A stretch of DNA of 27,934 nucleotides from a virus: positions 1 to 27,934 of IMG/VR virus record IMGVR_UViG_3300003873_000051. The stretch is one strand, 5' to 3'. The position numbers and the translations under genes are program-made. Shown here piece after piece: positions 13,083 through 22,250 of this stretch. The notes below the pieces were generated by a model that saw nothing but the letters and a program-made list of their open reading frames with translations, ran no database searches and was not told the origin of the DNA. Within the stretch, counting starts at the first letter, position 1. Every line of letters starts with the position of its first letter.

Positions 13083-15149
13083 TTAAATTTCTTCAATGTT
13101 TATTGTACTAAATTTGTCTCTAGTAACAGTTATTAGTCTGTCGAATAATTCTATTTTTTCTTTTACTTGGTCGTTGTGTGATATAATAATAATATCTTTT
13201 TTATTACTAAATTCTCTACTTAATATTTCTAGTAACTCTTCTCTACCAGATGAGTCTACAGAACTATCTAAAACTTCATCTAATATTAATAAATTAGTTT
13301 TAACACCGTTTCTTTCTTCTATTAGTTTCAAAAATGCAAACATTATACTAAACGATATTCTAGATTTTTGTCCGTTACTAAGAGAATTAAATTCTGAATT
13401 GTCGTCTTTAGTTATTAGAGTTTCTTTAAAATTTTCATCTATAACAAAACTATAATCTACCATACTGAATAACTCTAGGAAATGATTAATACCTTTATTT
13501 AAAAATGGTATCTGTTTTTTAATAACTGCGCCTTTTAGATTATTACCATTTATTAATTTCTCTAAATATATTAAATCATCAGCTAATAAAATTGCATTAT
13601 TTAAATCTTCAGAGAATAGTGTAAAATTTTCATTTTTTTCATTTAATGAATCATAATTTATTTCTACAATTTTTACACTTTCAAGCTCTACAAGTTTATT
13701 TGAGTAAAAATCAAATTTTTCCTTATTATCTTCTAAAACTTCCTTTACTCTCTTACCATTTAACAATTTTTCTCTATAAGAATCTACTATCAATCTCGTT
13801 TCATCTATTTTATTTCTTTCTTCTTTATACATTTCTAATATATTTTCATTCTTAGCTTTTATTTCTTGTTCTTTAGTTATCTTGTTATTTAACTCTTTTT
13901 CTTTTTTTGAATTATATAACGCAATATCTTTTTCTTTTAATGTCTTAAGCTCTTTTTCTTTTTTATTTATTTTTGTCTGTAAATCGTTAGTATTATCCAT
14001 TATTTTTTGTATATCTTCTTTATAATGTACTTTACATTTCACCTCATCTTCAGATATATCCATTAAATAATTTGTTGTACTACAAGATACGCACTTTATA
14101 GAGTCCTTCTCCGCAGACTCTATTGTCTTTATTTTTAGGTCTAGATTATGTTTATTTTTTGTATCTTCTATTATTAGGGATTTATAATTATCTATTTCCC
14201 TTAAATACTCATCATAATTTAAGCTATTATAATCTTCTTCTATTTTAGATATATTATCATTGTATTCTTTAAAGCTATTATCTCTAAGTTTATTTATTAT
14301 TTCTGAATCTTTTTTCTGTTTACTTGCAAAATCTTCTTCTAGTTTTTGAAATAATAAGTTTTTTTCATCATATTCTACTTTAAGTTCTTTTAGTTTTTGT
14401 AAACCATTATTACATTTATCTATATTATCTTTAGCAGATTCTATATTATTTTTAGTTTCAGATATATTATCTTTATGATGAGTTTTAAAGTCTTCATTTT
14501 GTTTTTCTGCTTGTTCTATCATAAGTGTTTCAGATTCTATAGAACTTTTTAATATATCCGTTTTATATTGTAAGTCTTTTATTGTCTGTTTATTTTCTGA
14601 TATTCTATTTTTTATATTTTGCTTTATAAAACCAAATATAGATGTGTCTGTTAATACCTGGAATAAAGATTCTTTCTCAGAAGAACTCAGTTCCATGAAC
14701 GGTTTTGAAGAAGGAATATTTGCGCCGAGTACTATTAATTGTCTAAAAATTGTATCATTTAACTTAAGAATATCTTCTTCCAAATATTTCTGATAATCTT
14801 TTGTTGCTGCCCTTTGTTCTATAAGTGTGAATTCTTCTTCACAAGAAACATATATTTCAAATTTATTAGGTTTAATACCTCTTATAATCTTATATTTTTT
14901 ACTATCTACAGCAAATGTTAATTGGCATTCAAGATTTTTTTTGCTTAATCTGTTTATTAAAGAAGATGTTTTTACTTTTCTAAAAGGTTTACCAAAAAGT
15001 GAATAAAACAATGCATCCGGAATGCTCGATTTTCCGGATGCATTTTTTCCCTCCAAAAGGTCTATACCATTATTAAAATCTATTTCCGTAAATTTATCAC
15101 CGTATGACATTAAATTTTTAAATTTCAATTTTTCGAATATTATATTCAT
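13083..15149 (-). CDS. 46: Recombination endonuclease subunit gp46 (SbcC/Rad50-like)
   Basis: A 688-aa SMC-type ATPase. It has N-terminal Walker A GKNASGKSS (34-42), two long coiled-coil arms around a zinc hook CVSC (353-356), the ABC signature LSNGQKSR (590-597), and Walker B NLLILDEVLD (619-628) followed by a D-loop and IIIISHN. T4 gp46 with gp47 resects DNA ends for recombination-dependent replication. It is longer than T4 gp46 (560 aa), mainly in the coiled coil. It lies 11 bp after gp47, so the two subunits are made together, as in T4. All ATPase residues are present. Confidence 0.93.
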   Translation of the reverse strand: MNIIFEKLKFKNLMSYGDKFTEIDFNNGIDLLEGKNASGKSSIPDALFYSLFGKPFRKVKTSSLINRLSKKNLECQLTFAVDSKKYKIIRGIKPNKFEIYVSCEEEFTLIEQRAATKDYQKYLEEDILKLNDTIFRQLIVLGANIPSSKPFMELSSSEKESLFQVLTDTSIFGFIKQNIKNRISENKQTIKDLQYKTDILKSSIESETLMIEQAEKQNEDFKTHHKDNISETKNNIESAKDNIDKCNNGLQKLKELKVEYDEKNLLFQKLEEDFASKQKKDSEIINKLRDNSFKEYNDNISKIEEDYNSLNYDEYLREIDNYKSLIIEDTKNKHNLDLKIKTIESAEKDSIKCVSCSTTNYLMDISEDEVKCKVHYKEDIQKIMDNTNDLQTKINKKEKELKTLKEKDIALYNSKKEKELNNKITKEQEIKAKNENILEMYKEERNKIDETRLIVDSYREKLLNGKRVKEVLEDNKEKFDFYSNKLVELESVKIVEINYDSLNEKNENFTLFSEDLNNAILLADDLIYLEKLINGNNLKGAVIKKQIPFLNKGINHFLELFSMVDYSFVIDENFKETLITKDDNSEFNSLSNGQKSRISFSIMFAFLKLIEERNGVKTNLLILDEVLDSSVDSSGREELLEILSREFSNKKDIIIISHNDQVKEKIELFDRLITVTRDKFSTINIEEI

Positions 15150-15160
15150 ATAATTCCTTT

Positions 15161-16306
15161 TTATAAGTCTTTATTTATAGTTCTATCGATATCAACTAAA
15201 ATGCTATTTAATAACGGCAATAAAGAGTCTTTATTAGACTTTACCGTTTCTATTATTAAAGTTCTTGTGTCACTTATATCTAATTCTGTTTCTTCAATAT
15301 AATCTGTACCAATTAGTTCAGAAAGTTCTTCATTATTTACAACAGTACTTTTTATACCAGATTCGTTCATAGAATATAAAATATCATCAAAATGTCTATC
15401 TTTTGATTTGTTTATAAAGAATTTTATCTCATGGTTTTTTAACACAGGGAGTAAATCTTTATATTCTTCGTCTGTTAATAATTTTCTATGTTTAAATAAA
15501 CCTGAAACTTCTATGTTTCTATCAGTATTTTTCTCATCATTATATTTTACTTTTATAAATTTTTTAGAAGAAGTATTCTCAAAAAACTCTAATGTATCAA
15601 ATTCGTCCCATACATAAAAGCCTTTACTCTCTTCATAATCACTATAATTATTTTGCCAAGGTGTACCTAAATACTTTACTAAACCTTTTGTATCTTTTAT
15701 ATGATAATGGCCACTAAAAACATTTCTAACTTTTGTATTCTTAGTAAAAAAATCAACGGTTAATTTGGAATTTTCATCAACATGACCTTTAACAAGCGAA
15801 AAATTACGTATTTCGAAATGACCTAAAATATTATGAGAATCTTTTATTTCGTCATATGTAAAATCTTCATCTTTAGTTATCCATGGAACAACATAAGTTT
15901 TGTTACTATTTATTGTAATATATTCTCTATTTTCATAAAGTACAAAGTTATCAGGATATAATTCTTTAAAAAATCTAACAAGTGTTATATCTCTAGATTC
16001 TCTATAGTAAATGTCATGGTTTCCTACCAAAGAATGTAATATTATATTATTTTCTTTTAATTTATCGAAAAATTCCTTCTGGATAACGTTTAAAAAATTT
16101 ATATCTGTTGTAGTTCTGTTATCAAATAGATCTCCTAACTGAAATATAACATTTATATTATTATCTATCATATATGGTATAACCTGTTTGTTTATAAATT
16201 TTAACTGGTCTTTTAATACATCTATATTAAATTTCTTTATACCAAAGTGACAATCGCCCAAAAGTATTAATTTTCCTTCTATATTTTTACCATTCATCGA
16301 AAACAT
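15161..16306 (-). CDS. 47: Recombination endonuclease subunit gp47 (SbcD/Mre11-like)
   Basis: A 381-aa calcineurin-type phosphoesterase. Metal-binding motifs in order are LLGDCHFGI (15-23), QLGDLFDNR (56-64), LVGNHDIYY (93-101), LGHFEIRNF and FSGHYHIKD. It is the nuclease partner of gp46 in DNA end processing. The gene overlaps the gp55 gene by 20 bp. A second ATG three codons in (position 16297) has a better-spaced AGAAG site and may be the real start. Nothing appears missing from the active site. Confidence 0.93.
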   Translation of the reverse strand: MFSMNGKNIEGKLILLGDCHFGIKKFNIDVLKDQLKFINKQVIPYMIDNNINVIFQLGDLFDNRTTTDINFLNVIQKEFFDKLKENNIILHSLVGNHDIYYRESRDITLVRFFKELYPDNFVLYENREYITINSNKTYVVPWITKDEDFTYDEIKDSHNILGHFEIRNFSLVKGHVDENSKLTVDFFTKNTKVRNVFSGHYHIKDTKGLVKYLGTPWQNNYSDYEESKGFYVWDEFDTLEFFENTSSKKFIKVKYNDEKNTDRNIEVSGLFKHRKLLTDEEYKDLLPVLKNHEIKFFINKSKDRHFDDILYSMNESGIKSTVVNNEELSELIGTDYIEETELDISDTRTLIIETVKSNKDSLLPLLNSILVDIDRTINKDL

Positions 16307-17465
16307 CTTCTATATTAGGTATTTCTTCTTTTACTTCTTTAACTTTTTTGTTGCTGTCTTTATTTATTGGTGATACTATACTTATATTTAGATTATCGTC
16401 TGAATAATCTGATATATCAAAATCTATTATATCTTCTTCATTCTCTTTTATTATAGATAATTCATTTATTTTAACATCCTCGATTAAAGGCGGCATGGAT
16501 GATTTTAGATATTCTATATAGTCATTATAATCAACCGTATTTTTTTCAGGTATATCAGCTAATGTGTCTATTTCATATTGTATATTTTCTCTTTCTTCTA
16601 AATTTTTATTAGAATGTTTTATATACTTTATGTTCGATTCAATAACATCTTTTATATTGTCTTTTCCGTCTAACTGTATAACAAGTTTATTTTTCTCTTC
16701 TAATGTGTCTATATGTTCAAATTTGAAATTGTTTCTGACACCTTCTGTCTTAGCAGCTGCAGAAGATATTTCATCTTTTAAAAAACTTTCTTCTTTTTTT
16801 CTTATGTTTATTACATTTACAAATGCATTAAAACATATTTGCGTAATATAAGCAAATGCTTTGCTTTTTCCACCTGTTCTCTTAGATAAAAGATTCTCAT
16901 CAAAATTATGTATATAAAGAAGTGTTTTTTCAACAGCATTTGAATAAAAATCAGTTTTCCAATTTTCTGTATAACCACTAAATGAAGGCATTGTTCCTAA
17001 ATTTTTTATAATTAACATAAGCATTACACCAAATTTTTCTTTAGAAGCGTTTTCTGTTAATTCTGTTTTTTCTACATATTCAAGTATTTCTTTATATTTA
17101 TTCTGATTCGTTTCTTCTATTTTATTATTCAAAAACGAAATAAATAAACTTTTTTGCTCTTCAAACATTTTAAATATATCTTTTTCAGTATAATGCGATT
17201 TTAACGTTTGTATATATTCTAAGTTTTTCTCTAAAGATGCTATCTCTGTTTCATTTTTATCTTTAATTGCTTTTTCTAAATCCCTACTTATTGATTTTAT
17301 TCGTTTCTGTCTTTCCGCGTTTGTTTTATCAAAAATCTCTTCTTGGGTCTTATTTCTAATATCTTTTAACATTGAAGAATATTTTAAAAAATATATATTA
17401 AATTTTAATTCTTCCTCTGAAACAAACTCTCTTATAGAAACTTTTTTATTTTTATTCTTAGACAT
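16287..17465 (-). CDS. 55: Late-transcription sigma factor gp55, extended form
   Basis: A 392-aa protein whose centre (about residues 143-225) matches T4 gp55: MLMLIIKNLGTMPSFSGYT, AVEKTLLYIHNFDE and AFAYITQICFNAFVNVINIRKKE correspond to the gp55 sigma-region-2 helices with SGYTxSW, LHNFDE and HAYITQACFNAFV. gp55 directs RNA polymerase to TATAAATA late promoters, which are plentiful in this window. T4 gp55 is 185 aa; this one has about 140 extra N-terminal residues of charged coiled coil and a longer acidic C-terminal region. It ends IEDVFDEW, probably the sliding-clamp-binding tail. It is first in the minus-strand operon, followed by gp47 and gp46. Confidence 0.88.
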   Translation of the reverse strand: MSKNKNKKVSIREFVSEEELKFNIYFLKYSSMLKDIRNKTQEEIFDKTNAERQKRIKSISRDLEKAIKDKNETEIASLEKNLEYIQTLKSHYTEKDIFKMFEEQKSLFISFLNNKIEETNQNKYKEILEYVEKTELTENASKEKFGVMLMLIIKNLGTMPSFSGYTENWKTDFYSNAVEKTLLYIHNFDENLLSKRTGGKSKAFAYITQICFNAFVNVINIRKKEESFLKDEISSAAAKTEGVRNNFKFEHIDTLEEKNKLVIQLDGKDNIKDVIESNIKYIKHSNKNLEERENIQYEIDTLADIPEKNTVDYNDYIEYLKSSMPPLIEDVKINELSIIKENEEDIIDFDISDYSDDNLNISIVSPINKDSNKKVKEVKEEIPNIEDVFDEW

Positions 17466-17523
17466 TATTATCCTTATTATAAGTGTTTATAATATTATTA
17501 TATAATATAATTACTTACTTTTT

Positions 17524-17531
17524 TATAAATA
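17524..17531 (+). promoter_or_regulatory. T4-type late promoter core
   Basis: Exact TATAAATA 21 bp upstream of the plus-strand tail gene at 17553. It lies in the 87-bp AT-rich gap between that gene and the divergent gp55 gene. The gap should also hold the early or middle promoter of the gp55 operon, but I cannot place it. Confidence 0.65.
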
Positions 17532-17552
17532 TTACAAAAGAGGAAATATAAA

Positions 17553-18014
17553 ATGCCTAATTTAAGAAACTTTGCGCACACATCCAACTTTGCGTTTGGT
17601 ACGAACCTATTCGGAGAGTCAACAGTTTATTCTGTTCAAGAATGTAATCTACCAGGAATAAGTTTTAATCATATAGAAGTAGCTAAAAGAGCTGTTTTCG
17701 GTAATATTCAAGGTGACACATTAACATATAACAATTTGTATATTAATATTATACTTGACGAAGACTTAAAAAACTGGATAGAAATAGTATCTTCTTTACA
17801 AAAAATGAGAGACCCTACGACAACAAACGGTATAAGTATATCCGAAGACTCATGGTTAGAAATACATGACGATAATTCTAATAGAGTATTAAAGTTATCG
17901 TTTAAAAATTGTATTCTAGAAACAATAGAAGATGTAGCGTTTTCTACAACGTCAGAAGACGAAATATTAACGGTTGGTATTAATATAAAATATGATTATT
18001 ATACTATAGAATAA
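17553..18014 (+). CDS. Tail-tube-fold protein (gp54/gp19-like)
   Basis: A 153-aa structural protein. The pattern CNLPGISFNHIEVAKR … GDTLTYNNLYINIILDEDLKNWIEI … SWLEIHDDNSNRVLKLSFKNCIL … INIKYDYYTI is that of the tail-tube fold shared by T4 gp19, gp54 and gp48 relatives: a proline-glycine loop near residue 34, a central beta sheet and a final beta strand ending in Tyr-rich sequence. It could be the baseplate-tube junction (gp54-like) or a tube initiator or terminator; the sequence alone does not decide. It has its own late promoter and an AGAGGAAA site, and its stop almost touches that of the convergent fibre gene. Confidence 0.6.
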   Translation: MPNLRNFAHTSNFAFGTNLFGESTVYSVQECNLPGISFNHIEVAKRAVFGNIQGDTLTYNNLYINIILDEDLKNWIEIVSSLQKMRDPTTTNGISISEDSWLEIHDDNSNRVLKLSFKNCILETIEDVAFSTTSEDEILTVGINIKYDYYTIE

Positions 18015-18033
18015 TCCAGTTATATAACTGGAT
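18014..18033. terminator. Inverted repeat between convergent genes, candidate bidirectional terminator
   Basis: A perfect 20-bp palindrome, ATCCAGTTATATAACTGGAT, overlapping the stop codons of both the plus-strand tail gene and the minus-strand fibre gene. It can form an 8-bp stem with an ATAT loop on either strand. There is no clear T-run on either side, so it may be a weak or factor-assisted terminator, or block antisense read-through. Confidence 0.5.
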
Positions 18034-21000
18034 GTTCCAAGTTAAATACACGTTGTTCTAACGCTGCTATAAGAGCATTTGCTGAACCTATATCTAGATT
18101 AGCCTGATTTAAGCCTGTCTGTAAATTAACTGTATCTGCTTGAGCTAAAGTTAAATCGTTTCTTAAACCTGTTGCTGTAGTATTTAGTGTATCTATTTCT
18201 ACTTGTTGAGCCTTAATTCCTTCTATTAAAAGAGCTGATATACGACCATATGAAACAGTCGCTTTTGTTACTCCACCTATTGTTGTTGTACTTGTTACTT
18301 CTGGTAACTGTACTTGTAAATCTTGTGCAGCTATACCAGCATGTACTGTTGTTGTATCTGCTACATCGTTTCTTGTATATGTTATCCCTGTTAAGGCTTT
18401 TATTTTTGCTATAGGTGTTGCTATAGGTGTTGAACCAGTATATGAAGATAAGTCCGCTAACTCATAAAATTCACTAACAAGGGTCGATACACCGTCAACA
18501 AACATATCACCTATTATACTTGAATTACCTGTTACGTTTATACCTAAGCTAGTTGTTATTCCACCTGTTACAACTATATCACCTGTTATATTTGCTCCTA
18601 AACCAGCAGTTAGCGTACCGCTCGCATTGACGTGTCCTGTTATACTTGTATCACCTATAATAGTTGCTCCGCCAAGTGTTATATTTAAACCATTTTTACC
18701 TGTTATTGAACCATCTATAGTTATTTTTCCAGCTATATATGTTTCGCCATCTCCCCATACAGTAAACTTTATATCTGAGGGTCTTAATAATAAACCTGTA
18801 ATAGGGTCTAATTCGCCTGCTAATGTACCGTTTGGATTTGATCTTAATTCTATAAGTTTATCTGCATCACCAGCAGATGCAGGGTCACCATCCATATCAA
18901 CCAATATACCGTATGAAGCACCTGTATTTTGTTTGTGCATTATGTATAAACTAGGTTCATCTAGGTTAGTCATAGGTGAAACCGTAGGATCGTTAATAAT
19001 TATCTTTGTATTAACAGTTTGAGTGCTTACTGATGTTAGTATAGGACTTGCTGGATTAGTATTATCATATACATTCTTTGAGTATTTTAAGTAACCAGCA
19101 GGGTTTACACCATCATTTAATGGGCCCATTTGGTCTTCAGCGTCAGTTATTTTTAAATATATACCAGCTACCTCAGAATCTAATGCATAATCTGCTGCTG
19201 GTATACCTGCCAAATTAAGTGAATTTTGTATAGTACCAGAAGATAGTAGATATTCTGCTGCAAGCTTTCCACCTAATCTATCAGAGTCATAAGCTGTGCT
19301 TATCGTACTAAGATAAAAACTAGGTAATTCGCCACCAAATGTTGCTGCATCAATTGTACTACCGAAATCATGCGTATGACCTTCTAATGAGAATTTTATA
19401 CCATTAACAACAGGTGTTTGTTCAAAAGAAACATAGCTATGATTATTATGCCAACCAAATAAAGGTGTTTTTATTGAGTTTGTGCTTTTATAGAATACAG
19501 TCCAATCAGCTGTTTTAAGATCATCAGGTGTATCATTACCATTATATAAAATACCAGAACCAAAGTCAATACTTTGTCCTAAAAATAGTTCTGATGAACC
19601 TTGACCTGACGTAGTCATTTCTATAATATTCTTATGGGTATTATCTGTTTTCATTCTTATAATATTATCTTGAGCTTTTACTGTACTACCAACTTCTATT
19701 GTTCCTGCATTTTTTGCAAGTTCTATTGTTGTTGTACTTTCTCTATAAGTTAATACCTCTTCTAATGTTAGTGCATCTAATATAGAAACAAAACCCATAC
19801 CACTCGCGTCTGTAGCTAAATAAGAAGAATTAAACGTTACGTTAGAATTAGCTATCATACCGGAATTAACGTTTAATTTATCATTAGTATTAAGTATACC
19901 TGTTAGATTTATATTACCTGCCTCATCTAATCTAAGTCTCTCTGTACCATTAGTATATAATGTTATATTCGTATTTGTAGAGTTAAACGTACCGTCAAGA
20001 CCTATTGCTATACCAGTACTATTAGTTCCTCTCTCATTTGAAGCTTCTATAGCGTTTGTATAAATCCATGATGCATTAAGATATGCTTCGTTATTATGTA
20101 TAGTACTATTACCTTGAAAAACACTTTGTAATGTAGGCATAGAAGAAGTAATGCCTTGTCCTCTACCCGTATTACCTATTGAAACAGCTGATGTTGCAGT
20201 ACTTTCTGCCGTGCTTCTAATAAAGTCTGCCGACGTTAATCCACCTAATGTTCCTAATTCTGATGCAGGGTGTGTATGATCAGCTAAAGATACAGCAACT
20301 CTTGTTGTTGTCGAAGTTTGTACACTAGGAACATTATCGAATGTAACATAATCTTCTGTATTATGCCACCTAAACATAGATAATTTAGTACCAGAATTAA
20401 CTCTATAAAATACTGTATCGTCTGCATTACCTATATTATTTGGCGTATCATTACCATTATATAAAATACCAGAACCAACATACTGTGTTTGTCCAAAGAA
20501 TATTTCAGATGAACCTTGACCAGCTGTAATCATTTCTATATAGTTTCTGTTTGTATCTGAAGATATCATTCTCAATACATTATCTACATTTTTTATATCG
20601 CTACCTATTTCTATAGTTCCTTTAGAAGGGAGCATTGTTGCAATAGAGGTACTTTCGTCGTATGTAAGTATGTCTTGGGAATTAAATGAGTCTATTAAAC
20701 CTATTTTACTAACACCGTCTCCTAAAGAATTTAATAATAAAGAAGAACTTAGAGAGTTTATATTACCATTTACAGATATATTACCATTTACTGTTGTTGG
20801 AGTATATATATCTGTTTGCGTAGAATTAGTTCTTATTCTTTCTAAGCCATTAGTATATAAAGTTATATTATCAGGTGTTGTGTTAAATACATTGTCCATA
20901 CCTATTGCTATACCAGTACTTAGAGAATCTCTTTCTCCTTGTGCTTCTATAGCGTTTGTATAAATCCATGATGCATTAAGATATGCTTGTCCTTCATGTA

Positions 21001-22141
21001 ACGCTGTAGATTTTTTTTGAAAATAACTTTCTAAACCAGTAGCTGATAAACCAATAGATATAGGCTGATTTACAGAGCCTGTTCTTATAAAATTAGTAAT
21101 AGGTTCGCCTGCAAATAACTCTGTATCAAGAGATAAAGTAGAAACAAGGTTTGATTTAACAGTCGAACTTATAGTACCAAGAATAGATACAACAGATATA
21201 TACCATTTATTTAACCATATGTCTAAAGCATAAACTGAAGCACCTATAAAATTTTTAGGCGTTATAACTACATTATCCCATACAGTGTTTATATCTCCTA
21301 TATAGATACAGTTCGTATCGCCGTCATCCCCAAAATGAATATTATAGAATGTTTTTGACGAGCCTTTTTGTGTTGCGAATACATTAGACCATATATTATC
21401 AGGTGTATCATTTCTACCGCCGATAGTTATTGTTTTTGATTCACCAACATTATCATAAATTTCTAAATCAAATTTTATAGTTGTACTATTCCAAGTTGTA
21501 GGCAATTTTATTTTTATATAGCCCGTTTCTACAGATGTATTATTATATATGTTAGAATTTATTTTATCTATATCTATAGCGCCTATATCTTTTGAATATA
21601 ATGATTTTATTAATTCTATATTACCATTTATACTAGTATCTGAATCAGATCTTATAAATTGTGAAGATGTTAAACCATTTAATTTATCTTCATTAGATAA
21701 TATAAGTTTTATTCTGTCTGTGTCTATAGCTGTAGCGACGTATGCAGCGCCTTCATAAAATATATCTTGTATTAGTCCAGGTGTTGTCGCATCTAAATAG
21801 TATTTTTTACCTTTTATTGCACCTTTATACTCAACCGTTCCTGAAAAAGCTATAATATCATCGCCTGCTATTTGTACATATATAGCTGTAGCAGGATTTA
21901 CTATAGAAGCTTTTTCCCATAGTTTTGTTGTCTCATTCATATAAACAAAATCATTTATCTGAACATTAGCATCTAAATTCACAGATGTAATGTTTATTCC
22001 AGTAAAAACGCTTTGGTCTGTTAATCCACCTGTATCTATTAAAGACGCCATTTTTATTAATGGTCTATTTAATACAGTACTATCGATATCCTCGCCGTTT
22101 TTTACAAAGTAAGAAGATAGTTCGTTAATAACGTTAATCAT
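18020..22141 (-). CDS. Tail fibre protein with duplicated module and S74-like C-terminal chaperone domain
   Basis: A 1373-aa protein rich in Ser, Thr, Asn and Gly, typical of a trimeric fibre. A ~280-residue module occurs twice (about 351-624 and 640-924), each ending in a histidine motif DHTHP or GHTHD. Residues ~1140-1220 are short repeats of the kind found in fibre shafts. The end resembles the peptidase S74 intramolecular chaperone: IKALTGITYTRND, HAGIAAQDLQVQLPEV, YGRISALLIEGIKAQQVEIDTL, then a coiled coil. The usual SDxRLK-type self-cleavage motif before it is not obvious, so it may fold the trimer without being cut off. Its N-terminus should attach to the particle. It is preceded by a late promoter. 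Confidence 0.75.
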   Translation of the reverse strand: MINVINELSSYFVKNGEDIDSTVLNRPLIKMASLIDTGGLTDQSVFTGINITSVNLDANVQINDFVYMNETTKLWEKASIVNPATAIYVQIAGDDIIAFSGTVEYKGAIKGKKYYLDATTPGLIQDIFYEGAAYVATAIDTDRIKLILSNEDKLNGLTSSQFIRSDSDTSINGNIELIKSLYSKDIGAIDIDKINSNIYNNTSVETGYIKIKLPTTWNSTTIKFDLEIYDNVGESKTITIGGRNDTPDNIWSNVFATQKGSSKTFYNIHFGDDGDTNCIYIGDINTVWDNVVITPKNFIGASVYALDIWLNKWYISVVSILGTISSTVKSNLVSTLSLDTELFAGEPITNFIRTGSVNQPISIGLSATGLESYFQKKSTALHEGQAYLNASWIYTNAIEAQGERDSLSTGIAIGMDNVFNTTPDNITLYTNGLERIRTNSTQTDIYTPTTVNGNISVNGNINSLSSSLLLNSLGDGVSKIGLIDSFNSQDILTYDESTSIATMLPSKGTIEIGSDIKNVDNVLRMISSDTNRNYIEMITAGQGSSEIFFGQTQYVGSGILYNGNDTPNNIGNADDTVFYRVNSGTKLSMFRWHNTEDYVTFDNVPSVQTSTTTRVAVSLADHTHPASELGTLGGLTSADFIRSTAESTATSAVSIGNTGRGQGITSSMPTLQSVFQGNSTIHNNEAYLNASWIYTNAIEASNERGTNSTGIAIGLDGTFNSTNTNITLYTNGTERLRLDEAGNINLTGILNTNDKLNVNSGMIANSNVTFNSSYLATDASGMGFVSILDALTLEEVLTYRESTTTIELAKNAGTIEVGSTVKAQDNIIRMKTDNTHKNIIEMTTSGQGSSELFLGQSIDFGSGILYNGNDTPDDLKTADWTVFYKSTNSIKTPLFGWHNNHSYVSFEQTPVVNGIKFSLEGHTHDFGSTIDAATFGGELPSFYLSTISTAYDSDRLGGKLAAEYLLSSGTIQNSLNLAGIPAADYALDSEVAGIYLKITDAEDQMGPLNDGVNPAGYLKYSKNVYDNTNPASPILTSVSTQTVNTKIIINDPTVSPMTNLDEPSLYIMHKQNTGASYGILVDMDGDPASAGDADKLIELRSNPNGTLAGELDPITGLLLRPSDIKFTVWGDGETYIAGKITIDGSITGKNGLNITLGGATIIGDTSITGHVNASGTLTAGLGANITGDIVVTGGITTSLGINVTGNSSIIGDMFVDGVSTLVSEFYELADLSSYTGSTPIATPIAKIKALTGITYTRNDVADTTTVHAGIAAQDLQVQLPEVTSTTTIGGVTKATVSYGRISALLIEGIKAQQVEIDTLNTTATGLRNDLTLAQADTVNLQTGLNQANLDIGSANALIAALEQRVFNLEHPVI
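19370..21091 (-). repeat. Tandem duplication of a ~280-residue fibre module
   Basis: Copy A spans 20270-21091 and copy B 19370-20224 (minus strand). The 15 residues AYLNASWIYTNAIEA are identical in both, as are LYNGNDTP-type and GQGSSE segments. At the DNA level the 46 bases at 20043-20088 and 20943-20988 are identical and exactly 900 bp apart, while other parts have diverged. This points to an old duplication with local conservation or gene conversion. Confidence 0.85.
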
Positions 22142-22164
22142 ATTTTAATTTCCTATTTTTATTT

Positions 22165-22172
22165 TATTTATA
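22165..22172 (-). promoter_or_regulatory. T4-type late promoter core
   Basis: Exact TATAAATA on the minus strand, 23 bp upstream of the tail fibre start at 22141. It sits in the 109-bp gap between the tail-tube and fibre genes, after the strong palindrome at 22219-22248. Confidence 0.65.
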
Positions 22173-22218
22173 CATTTTAAATAAAAAGTAAGAATATTAT
22201 AATAAATTTCTTACTTTG

Positions 22219-22248
22219 TATTTAATCCCAATATATTGGGATTAAATA
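22219..22248. terminator. 30-bp perfect palindrome after a tail-tube gene, candidate terminator
   Basis: A perfect inverted repeat with half-site TATTTAATCCCAATA, starting 3 bp past the stop of the 172-aa tail-tube gene. On the minus-strand transcript it gives a stem of about 13 bp with a tiny loop. No T-run follows, but the position, right after a gene expected to be highly expressed and before the fibre promoter, suits transcription termination or mRNA end protection. Confidence 0.55.
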
Positions 22249-22250
22249 TT

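Noticed and set aside
15172-15179. TATAAATA on the minus strand 22 bp upstream of gp46
   Set aside because: It lies within the last codons of gp47 in a recombination operon expected to be early or middle, and chance matches are common at this base composition. A late boost of gp46 is not excluded.
18627-19022. Open frame on the plus strand within the fibre gene
   Set aside because: It is an antisense shadow of the repetitive fibre shaft with no start signal.
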